From assembly GCA_002713485.1 (NCBI GenBank), contig PAWI01000017.1:31777-47320 (forward strand): a stretch of DNA of 15,544 bases, in the 5' to 3' direction. Origin of the DNA: Acidimicrobiaceae bacterium. Its GTDB lineage: Bacteria; Actinomycetota; Acidimicrobiia; Acidimicrobiales; UBA8592. The notes beneath the pieces were generated by a model. It made no database searches and was not told where the DNA came from. It was given only the letters and a program-made list of their open reading frames with translations. The position numbers and the translations under genes were made by a program. Positions 8,174 through 15,544 of the stretch are shown here, piece after piece (the first letter of the stretch is position 1; each line of letters starts with the position of its first letter).

Positions 8174-9121
8174 ATGCCGGGTGGTCAGGAACGAGCACTC
8201 CGTAGGCGGATCAATTCGGTCCAGTCAACGAAGCAAATAACACGCGCTATGGAACTGATTGCTGCAACTCGTGTTGTCAAGGCTATGACTCGAGCAAACG
8301 CTGCCAGGCCCTACTCCTCAAAAATGACAGGAGTCATTGAAGACCTTGCCGCAGGTGGAGTCGGGATTGATGACCCGCTGCTTAGGTCGGCAGATGCTGT
8401 ATCTTCCGTTGGTTTCGTTGTGATTACTTCTGATCGTGGTCTCGCCGGTGCCTATAACTCATCAGTTATACGGGCAGCTGAAAAGGAAGTCATGGCAGCT
8501 CAAACTGAAGGTAAAAAATATAAATTGGTTCTTGTTGGGAAGAAAGCAGTTGACTACTTTCGATTTCGTAATTACAAAATCGAAGCTTCATTTTCAGGTA
8601 TGACAGACACACCATCGTATGAAGATGCAAGAGTTGTGGCTTCAAAAGTACGAGAGCTATTTGTTACGGAAGAAGTCGATCAAGTAATACTTGCATACCA
8701 AGAGTTTGTATCTATGGGTACCCAAAGAGTAGCTGTAAGAAAGTTCCTTCCTCTTGAGTCAATGCAAACCGTTGCTTCAGAGGGAGGTGGGGACGCTGAC
8801 TCACGGGCACTCTTCGAATTTGAACCATCACCCGAGGGAGTGCTGTCAGCTCTATTACCACGATATGTCGAATCGAGACTATATTCAGCGTTACTTGACG
8901 CTTCAGCTTCTGAGCATGCTAACCGGCAGCGTGCTATGAAATCAGCTACAGATAATGCAGAAGAATTAATTACGAAATTAAGCAGGGCTCTTAACAGGGC
9001 ACGCCAAGATGCGATTACCACTGAAATTATGGAGATTGTAGGCGGTGCTGAAGCTCTCGGAGATGGAAGCGACGACGAACCCACTGAATACGACAATGAC
9101 GATACACAAATTAGGGTATAA
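8174..9121 (+). CDS. atpG: ATP synthase F1 subunit gamma
   Basis: Gamma is the central shaft whose rotation drives the catalytic cycle. It has 315 residues, somewhat more than the usual 285–300. The N-terminal helix (RRRINSVQSTKQITRAMELI, 10–29) and C-terminal helix ending IVGGAEAL (288–295) are typical, and ITSDRGLAGAYNSS (84–97) marks the central Rossmann-like domain. Residues around 196–216 form a glycine- and acid-rich surface segment. The final 20 residues (296–315) are a strongly acidic tail beyond the normal end. GAGGG lies eight bases before the ATG, overlapping the end of atpA. Confidence 0.96.
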   Translation: MPGGQERALRRRINSVQSTKQITRAMELIAATRVVKAMTRANAARPYSSKMTGVIEDLAAGGVGIDDPLLRSADAVSSVGFVVITSDRGLAGAYNSSVIRAAEKEVMAAQTEGKKYKLVLVGKKAVDYFRFRNYKIEASFSGMTDTPSYEDARVVASKVRELFVTEEVDQVILAYQEFVSMGTQRVAVRKFLPLESMQTVASEGGGDADSRALFEFEPSPEGVLSALLPRYVESRLYSALLDASASEHANRQRAMKSATDNAEELITKLSRALNRARQDAITTEIMEIVGGAEALGDGSDDEPTEYDNDDTQIRV

Positions 9122-10591
<1,470 letters not shown>

Positions 10592-10619
10592 GAAGATTTC
10601 ATAAGATTGGAAGATTAAG

Positions 10620-11012
10620 ATGTCACTGCGAATAGAGTTAGTCTCACCCGAAAAGATTGTTTATGAAGGTGATGCTGAACTTGTGATCGCAAGAACTAGC
10701 GACGGTGAAATAGGGTTCCAACCAGGTCACGTACCATTTGTGGGAAATTTAGTTTCTTCAGTCGTTCGCGTAGCACTTAGCGATGGCGGGGTCCAACGAA
10801 TTGCTGTCCATAGCGGGTTTGTAGAAGTCTCCGATAATCATGTAGCACTATTGTGTGATGTTGCAGAGCTCGCTGAGGACATTGATATTGAGCGAGCGAA
10901 AGCATCTTTGGAAAGTGCAAAGAGTGACCTCGCTAATGACCCCTCAAACTCTGAAGCTGTTGCTGCAGCTAATAGAGCCGAGGTGCGTCTTGAAGCTGTT
11001 GCTGGCATATGA
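10620..11012 (+). CDS. atpC: ATP synthase F1 subunit epsilon
   Basis: Epsilon joins the rotor shaft to the c-ring and can inhibit ATP hydrolysis by extending its C-terminal helices. At 130 residues both parts are present: a beta-sandwich over about residues 1–85, with GEIGFQPGHVPFVG (29–42) as the clear family motif, and a two-helix C-terminal domain (about 88–130), alanine- and glutamate-rich. It ends the operon. The next gene on the opposite strand ends six bases away, and I found no hairpin with a T-run after it. Confidence 0.95.
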   Translation: MSLRIELVSPEKIVYEGDAELVIARTSDGEIGFQPGHVPFVGNLVSSVVRVALSDGGVQRIAVHSGFVEVSDNHVALLCDVAELAEDIDIERAKASLESAKSDLANDPSNSEAVAAANRAEVRLEAVAGI

Positions 11013-11018
11013 TCCTAT

Positions 11019-11870
11019 CTAACCGTTAGGTCCAGATCCTGGCTTTGCTAGCTTTGAGAATTCTTCGTCTCCCAATCGTGCTCTGATAGCTGGTTCAAGG
11101 TCAGGCGCTCGTCTGAGAGTATGCCCTCCGTCGACAGCTATGTTCTGACCAGTGACCCAAGAGCTTTCATCTCCAGCTAACCAAACAACGGCATCGCCAA
11201 CTTCCTCTGGCTCTCCAACACGGCCTAGTGGCATATTCTTTTTGTAATCATCAATAATATGAGGCATGTGCTCAAACATCATCGCTGTGGCCTCCGACTC
11301 TACAACTCCGGGACGGATTGAATTAACGCGGATTCCGAATCCACCTAATTCGTCAGCAGCACTCCGAACAAGCATGTCGAGGGCAGCTTTGCTGGAAGCG
11401 TATGCGGCTCGAAATCTTCCCCCGAGAGCACCAGCTATCGAAGATATTGCGATTATGGATCCCCCAGATGTTCTCATAGTTTCAGCTGCCGCTTGAATAG
11501 TATTGAAAGCGCCAATTACGTTAACTTCAAGTACAGACCGGAAAGTATTATCTGTCATGCTAAGGAAAGGCCCACCAGCTCCAATACCAGCATTAGCGAC
11601 TGCGATGTCCAATACACCATCTGAGTTTGCTGCTGCGTTAACAGCATCTTTTACAGCTCCTGAGCTAGTTACATCACAAACTACTGTTGCGATGTTATCT
11701 GGAGAGGCAGCGAAGGCGTGCAATCGAAGTTCTGCTTCTTTCAGGACTTCTTTTCGGCGTCCGGCAATAGTTACTTTTGCATTAGCAGTCAAGAGTTTCG
11801 CGGCGATTCCGAACCCTATACCTGTGCCTCCTCCAGTTACAAGTGCGGTTTTTGAACGTAAATCTGTCAT
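11019..11870 (-). CDS. Short-chain dehydrogenase/reductase (SDR), substrate unknown
   Basis: This is a classical-type SDR oxidoreductase of 283 residues. It has the cofactor motif TGGGTGIG (12–19), NAG (93–95), the tetrad Asn117, Ser144 in AISSIAG, and Tyr157/Lys161 in YASSK, followed by RPGVVES. Arg38-Arg39 after the second strand suggests NADP(H) preference. The fold normally ends near VDGGHTLR; a further 25 or so residues follow, including PAIRARLGDEEF. That tail may close over the active site or help oligomerise (inference). It starts 13 bases after the glpX stop and is probably cotranscribed with it; AGGA touches the ATG and AGAGAG lies further up, so the ribosome binding site is unusual. 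Related proteins are labelled 3-oxoacyl-ACP reductase or 2,4-dienoyl-CoA reductase, but the substrate cannot be told from sequence. Confidence 0.85.
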   Translation of the reverse strand: MTDLRSKTALVTGGGTGIGFGIAAKLLTANAKVTIAGRRKEVLKEAELRLHAFAASPDNIATVVCDVTSSGAVKDAVNAAANSDGVLDIAVANAGIGAGGPFLSMTDNTFRSVLEVNVIGAFNTIQAAAETMRTSGGSIIAISSIAGALGGRFRAAYASSKAALDMLVRSAADELGGFGIRVNSIRPGVVESEATAMMFEHMPHIIDDYKKNMPLGRVGEPEEVGDAVVWLAGDESSWVTGQNIAVDGGHTLRRAPDLEPAIRARLGDEEFSKLAKPGSGPNG

Positions 11871-11883
11871 TCCTAGATTCTCT

Positions 11884-12876
11884 CTATCCGTAGTTTATTT
11901 CGCTAATCGCATTTAACTTATCTTGAGCATGCTGTGCGTTAACTAGCCGAACAGTCCCTGACTTCGAGCGCATCACAAGAGATTGAGTAACGATAGTATT
12001 CCGCTCGTATTGGACCCCACGAAGCAAGTCACCATCAGTTATACCTGTCGCAGCGAAAAAGCAGTTATCTCCACTTACCAAATCATCTACCGTCAGCGTT
12101 TGGTCTAGGTCATATCCATCAGCGATAGCTTGAGCCTTCTCAGCCTCGTTTCTAGGCCAAAGTTTACCCTGAAGGTCTCCCCCCATGCACTTCAAGGCAG
12201 CGGCTGCAATAACACCCTCTGGAGTGCCTCCTATTCCAAAGAGAATATCAGCACCTGAATCTGGCCATGCCGTTGAGATAGCTCCTGCTACATCTCCATC
12301 TGGAATTAGACGTATACGTGCTCCAGCCTCTCGTAGTTCTGCAACTAAGTCGTCATGCCTGGGTCTATCAAGAACAACAGCAGTCAAATCTCTCACTGAT
12401 TCGCCTTTCGCTGAAGCAATAGCATTCAGATTATCCGTCGGAGATGCATCAATATCCACGAGCCCTTTCGCTTGGGGGCCAACGGCAATCTTTTCCATAT
12501 AAACACAAGGTCCAGGGTCGAACATAGTGCCTTCTTCGCTAACTGCTAAAACTGCTATAGCGTTACCTCTGCCTAGTGAAGTTAATGTTGTCCCATCAAT
12601 AGGGTCAACTGCAACATCACATTTTGGTGACGAACCATTACCAACTTGCTCGCCGTTATAAAGCATTGGCGCTTCATCCTTTTCGCCCTCTCCGATGATG
12701 ACAATACCATCCATGCTGACGCTTCGGAGAACAAATCTCATAGCATTCACGGCAGCATCATCTGCTCCCTCTTTATCTCCTCTTCCCATCCATCTTGCTG
12801 CAGCCATTGCGGCAGCTTCGGTTACTCTTACAAGCTCCATAGCTAGGTTACGGTCAGGTGATTTTATGTCGCTCAT
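11884..12876 (-). CDS. glpX: Fructose-1,6-bisphosphatase class II (GlpX)
   Basis: GlpX hydrolyses fructose 1,6-bisphosphate to fructose 6-phosphate, a committed step of gluconeogenesis; it is the main FBPase of many actinobacteria. The 330-residue length is normal. Metal- and phosphate-binding motifs are present: [11 protein letters not shown] (29–39), [11 protein letters not shown] (61–71) and DPIDGTT (91–97), with FGIGGTPEG further on. The start at 12876 is backed by GGAG five bases upstream. It heads a two-gene minus-strand unit with the SDR. The 136-base gap upstream is shared with the divergent J-domain gene; I see no convincing -35/-10 pair in it. Confidence 0.95.
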   Translation of the reverse strand: MSDIKSPDRNLAMELVRVTEAAAMAAARWMGRGDKEGADDAAVNAMRFVLRSVSMDGIVIIGEGEKDEAPMLYNGEQVGNGSSPKCDVAVDPIDGTTLTSLGRGNAIAVLAVSEEGTMFDPGPCVYMEKIAVGPQAKGLVDIDASPTDNLNAIASAKGESVRDLTAVVLDRPRHDDLVAELREAGARIRLIPDGDVAGAISTAWPDSGADILFGIGGTPEGVIAAAALKCMGGDLQGKLWPRNEAEKAQAIADGYDLDQTLTVDDLVSGDNCFFAATGITDGDLLRGVQYERNTIVTQSLVMRSKSGTVRLVNAQHAQDKLNAISEINYG

Positions 12877-12881
12877 TAGTG

Positions 12882-12885
12882 CTCC
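12882..12885 (-). promoter_or_regulatory. Shine-Dalgarno site of glpX
   Basis: GGAG on the minus strand lies five bases before the glpX ATG and supports that start. Confidence 0.6.
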
Positions 12886-13012
12886 AAGTTCGTATAATTC
12901 AAACGCTACAACCGGCGTGGCATCAAAGTGAAGTATTACACAGGAAACATTGCTTTTTTATTATTAACTTCTTGATATGTAGGCAAATCATATTCGCATC
13001 TAGTCTGAGATC

Positions 13013-13714
13013 ATGCTCCTAGCCGAACTTGAGATTTTCCACTCAAGAACAAATGCTCCTACACGTCGTGTTGCTTTGGGGTACGTGTACTTGCCATTGA
13101 CAAAAGGTTCAGGAAACGGGGCAGTTCTATTAGCTGGCATTGTCGCTCGATTTATCCCTGATATTGATGAAGATTTCTATGACGATTATCGAAAGCTCCT
13201 CAATCAGCTGCAACGAGGCGAGAGAATATCCCAACCTCGACTACGCCATCGATTTCAGGAAGATAAGGTAGGGCTTGCACGAACAGTCCATCGGCTTCAA
13301 GAACACGAGGGCAAATATAGATTTATTTTTGAACTTAATGAAGCTGCGGCTGAACAAAATATTCTTGCAGCAGCTTATTCAATTAGTCAGTTTGCTTATA
13401 AAGACCGTCCAGCTGTAGTCAACCTCATGAATAAGGCTGTTAAGTGGAGAGGTGATGTAGGAACAGATTTTATTTCGTATCTCTTGAGCCGCCATGATAA
13501 ATTTGTCGCCGATTTAGGTCACGATAGTTCAGAAAGTTGGGCATTAAAGGTTCTAGGTTTCTCTGATACCAATCCAGACGCAGACGAAGTTAAAAAGCAG
13601 TTCCGTAAGTTACTCCGATCAACTCATCCAGACACTGGTGAGGATGACAGTCAGGTGAATGTTGCCCGAAGAATACAAGAGCTTACCGAGGCGCGAAGAA
13701 TATTGCTTCGTTAA
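13013..13714 (+). CDS. Protein with C-terminal J domain; N-terminal region uncharacterised
   Basis: The protein has 233 residues. The last 60 or so (about 175–233) form a J domain: SWALKVLGF, a helix with VKKQFRKLLR, the diagnostic HPD at 205–207 (Hsp70-activating loop), then a final helix (ARRIQELTEARRILL). J domains recruit and stimulate Hsp70 (DnaK). The glycine/phenylalanine and zinc-finger regions of DnaJ are absent, so this is a specialised co-chaperone, not DnaJ itself. Residues 1–170 are soluble and mostly helical, with a conserved-looking opening (EIFHSRTNAPTRRVALGYVY) that I cannot assign; the middle is faintly reminiscent of TerB-like helical domains, but I would not call it one. 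The start has no Shine-Dalgarno sequence, so translation may be leaderless or start elsewhere. The hydrolase gene follows after 10 bases. Confidence 0.75.
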   Translation: MLLAELEIFHSRTNAPTRRVALGYVYLPLTKGSGNGAVLLAGIVARFIPDIDEDFYDDYRKLLNQLQRGERISQPRLRHRFQEDKVGLARTVHRLQEHEGKYRFIFELNEAAAEQNILAAAYSISQFAYKDRPAVVNLMNKAVKWRGDVGTDFISYLLSRHDKFVADLGHDSSESWALKVLGFSDTNPDADEVKKQFRKLLRSTHPDTGEDDSQVNVARRIQELTEARRILLR

Positions 13715-13724
13715 AGTTAATGTT

Positions 13725-14285
13725 ATGAAACCCAAAGGCTTAATCCTTTTTCATGGAGCGGGTGGGAATAGGGGCCACCGAACCTTTCTAGACATTGAGA
13801 GATTGATTGATATTCCTATCCTTAGATACAACTTTGCTTACCGTGAAGCCAACGCCAAAGGACCTCCACCGAGAGCAGACAGACTCATCAAGGAGGTTGG
13901 TGAAGTAGCGGTAAGCTTCGCTGAGAAATTATCTGTTCCTCAAAGCAGCCTCGTTATAGGAGGCAGATCTATGGGGGGACGTGTTGCTTCGATGGCTGTT
14001 GCTAATGGCCTGTCAGCGAGAGGGTTAGTGCTGCTAAGTTACCCATTTCATCCACCTGGAAAGCCGGAGTCTTTACGCGTAAACCATTTACACAGAATAC
14101 GGAGGCCAACTATTCTCATCTCAGGAGATAGAGACCCCTTCGGCTCGCCACAATTACTACGCCACTATGCGAAATGGATCTCATCTGAAGTAAGTATCCA
14201 TATCCTTGAGGGGCAAAGTCATGATCCTAAAGACACTTCAAAGATCATAGGGCCTTTGTTCGAATGGTTATATTCTCTTCGTTGA
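13725..14285 (+). CDS. Small alpha/beta hydrolase (KANL3/Tex30-like, COG3571-type)
   Basis: This is a compact alpha/beta-hydrolase-fold protein of 186 residues. The oxyanion region is LFHGAGG (8–14), the nucleophile elbow is GGRSMGGR (79–86) with Ser82, the acid is probably Asp137 in GDRDPFG (134–140), and the histidine is His166 in GQSHDP. The order and spacing of these fit the KANL3/Tex30-like family of predicted hydrolases; no substrate is known. There is no signal peptide or cap domain, so it is cytoplasmic and small. I chose ATG 13725; an in-frame ATG at 13659 would add 22 residues that only re-read the end of the J-domain gene. The 10-base gap suggests cotranscription with that gene. 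There is no good ribosome binding site, which fits reinitiation after the upstream stop. Confidence 0.8.
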   Translation: MKPKGLILFHGAGGNRGHRTFLDIERLIDIPILRYNFAYREANAKGPPPRADRLIKEVGEVAVSFAEKLSVPQSSLVIGGRSMGGRVASMAVANGLSARGLVLLSYPFHPPGKPESLRVNHLHRIRRPTILISGDRDPFGSPQLLRHYAKWISSEVSIHILEGQSHDPKDTSKIIGPLFEWLYSLR

Positions 14286-14287
14286 AA

Positions 14288-15544
14288 TCATATTTCAGGA
14301 TTTAGGTCTTCAAGTTCCTGGTTAGCAGACTCTGGAAATAAAAAACCTACTATCAATAGAACCAGCAAGGGACCTATCGACAAAATTCCAAAGGCCTTCC
14401 CGAAACTATTAAACCTTTCAGAAAGGTCACCACATAGAAGTAGCCCCACAGCACTTCCAGAAACTGCTACCAGTGAGAGAAAACCATTAATCTGCCCTCG
14501 TCGTCCGGTGCCGAACATTTCTGCGCTATAGACCCCCAATGAGGGCCCAGCTCCAGCAGATATAATTCCCGCAAGCATTGTGGTAGCCCACATTCCAAAG
14601 CCCGAAATGCTATAGGCAATGACGGTGAAAAGGGTTCCAAGCCCTACAGAAAATATTGCAACAGGCTTCCGTCCCTTAATATCTGAAACTTTCGCTGCAA
14701 TTGCTACCCCTATTATCTGAGGTGTGTATGCGGTAAGGAGAAACAGAGTGATTTTTGCTGCACTAAAATTGCGCTCATCTCTAAGGAACTCATTTCTGAA
14801 TTGACTAGCTGGGGAGGCAAAGACAAAAAGTAGAAATGCTACGGAAGCAAGAAATATGACACGTGACAAAACTATCTTTTGTTTGGGGAGGTCTTGTCCT
14901 TTGGTGCTAGTGACATGGGTTTCGTAACGTTGGCTTTCTCTAAGGTTCTTACGAATCCAATTGATTACGGGTAGGAACATTATCGAAGCCGCAAAAAGCA
15001 GTCGCCAGCCTTGAATATCCAGATCTGCTAGAAACAAAAACCAAACTGGTATACCTGCCCCCAAACCAGCGGTTAAAGTCAGTAAGCCTGCTATATAGGC
15101 TCTACTACCTTTGGGCGAAGCTTCTGCCGCCATGATACCTATTAAAATACTTATAGATGTTGCAAAACCTCGAGCAAGTGATTGTACGACCCCAAGAGTC
15201 CATAGGCTTGGAGCTGCTGCGCTAATAACCGTTAGAATGCATCCTCCTAATAAAGAAAATTCAAGAAGTGTTTTTCGCCCTCGACGATCTGCTAAGGCTG
15301 TAATAACGATTGTTAATAATGTGCCTATTCTTATTGTTGCTAGAAGCACGCCCTGAGCCCTGTCACTTGCTCCGAACTCTTCAGCTGCAAAAGTAGCAGT
15401 TTGTCCAATAAGTGCACCGAAAAAACCTGTTATAACCGCAGCGATGCAGAGAAGACTAACGGTTGTAGAAGTTAAGGCATCAAACCGGTTAGGTGGCGCC
15501 CACCAAATGTTGAAATTTTTTAAAGTGCTTCGTTTAAGAGCTCG
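14288..15544 (-). CDS. Major facilitator superfamily transporter, 5'-truncated by window edge
   Basis: The reading frame is open on the minus strand from base 15544 to the stop, giving 418 residues; the true start lies beyond the window. A GTG at 15349 is not the start, because the 65 residues before it hold a normal first membrane helix (about 28–48, with ITGFFGALIG). The MFS loop 2–3 signature appears as ALADRRGRK (83–91), and its second-half counterpart as VSDIKGRKP. About 11–12 hydrophobic segments are visible, fitting the 12-helix fold with a long basic central loop (residues about 195–215). MFS proteins move small solutes by proton-coupled or facilitated exchange; the substrate here is unknown. 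The C-terminus is acidic (ELEDLNPEI). The gene ends two bases from the convergent hydrolase gene. Confidence 0.88.
   Translation of the reverse strand, partial: RALKRSTLKNFNIWWAPPNRFDALTSTTVSLLCIAAVITGFFGALIGQTATFAAEEFGASDRAQGVLLATIRIGTLLTIVITALADRRGRKTLLEFSLLGGCILTVISAAAPSLWTLGVVQSLARGFATSISILIGIMAAEASPKGSRAYIAGLLTLTAGLGAGIPVWFLFLADLDIQGWRLLFAASIMFLPVINWIRKNLRESQRYETHVTSTKGQDLPKQKIVLSRVIFLASVAFLLFVFASPASQFRNEFLRDERNFSAAKITLFLLTAYTPQIIGVAIAAKVSDIKGRKPVAIFSVGLGTLFTVIAYSISGFGMWATTMLAGIISAGAGPSLGVYSAEMFGTGRRGQINGFLSLVAVSGSAVGLLLCGDLSERFNSFGKAFGILSIGPLLVLLIVGFLFPESANQELEDLNPEI

Noticed and set aside
11010..11045. Possible terminator after atpC (CTAACCGTTAG and CCAGATCCTGG)
   Set aside because: The stems are only four or five pairs, one has almost no loop, and no T-run follows.
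13659..13724. Upstream in-frame extension of the alpha/beta hydrolase
   Set aside because: The added 22 residues only re-read the final J-domain helix in another frame; the conserved fold begins just after ATG 13725.
14283..14297. Inverted repeat TGAAAT-cat-ATTTCA spanning both stop codons of the hydrolase and the MFS gene
   Set aside because: The six-pair stem is real, but it is AT-rich and not followed by a T-run on either strand. A repeat of this size is expected by chance, so it is not called a terminator.

Overview
The window reads as a gene-dense, moderately AT-rich bacterial chromosome segment made almost entirely of housekeeping genes. Several features point to an actinobacterium-like lineage, possibly a low-GC marine Acidimicrobiia-type organism: the order prmC–tsaC–rpiB–glyA–atp, tandem small AtpZ/AtpI proteins ahead of atpB, a GlpX-type (class II) fructose-1,6-bisphosphatase, an ATP synthase alpha subunit with a long C-terminal tail, and GTG starts in the atp operon. 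This taxonomy is inferred from gene content only and should be tested with a marker-gene tree. I saw no mobile element, CRISPR array, phage gene, tRNA or rRNA.

Layout. (1) Bases 2–1803, plus strand: the 3' part of prmC (release-factor methyltransferase, cut by the left edge), overlapping tsaC (threonylcarbamoyl-AMP synthase), then rpiB (ribose-5-phosphate isomerase B). (2) 1809–3278, minus strand: glyA, a long-form serine hydroxymethyltransferase that converges on rpiB and diverges from the atp operon. (3) 3279–3475: an intergenic region holding the divergent promoters. (4) 3476–11012, plus strand: a complete ATP synthase operon, atpZ-atpI-atpB(a)-atpE(c)-atpF(b)-atpH(delta)-atpA(alpha)-atpG(gamma)-atpD(beta)-atpC(epsilon). 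(5) 11019–12876, minus strand: a two-gene unit, glpX followed by a short-chain dehydrogenase/reductase. (6) 13013–14285, plus strand: a protein with a C-terminal J domain, then a small alpha/beta hydrolase. (7) 14288–15544, minus strand: a major facilitator transporter cut by the right edge.

How the genes work together. PrmC and TsaC serve translation by modifying release factors and tRNA. RpiB, GlyA and GlpX sit in central carbon and one-carbon metabolism. The atp operon builds a full F1Fo proton-translocating ATP synthase. All eight structural subunits are intact and keep their key catalytic residues.

I do not see a clear new multi-gene system. The parts most worth a second look are an ATP synthase b subunit with a signal peptide and an acidic, two-cysteine extracytoplasmic domain; acidic C-terminal tails on both alpha and gamma; an inverted, Chlamydia-like long glyA inside an otherwise conserved gene order; and the uncharacterised J-domain/hydrolase gene pair.
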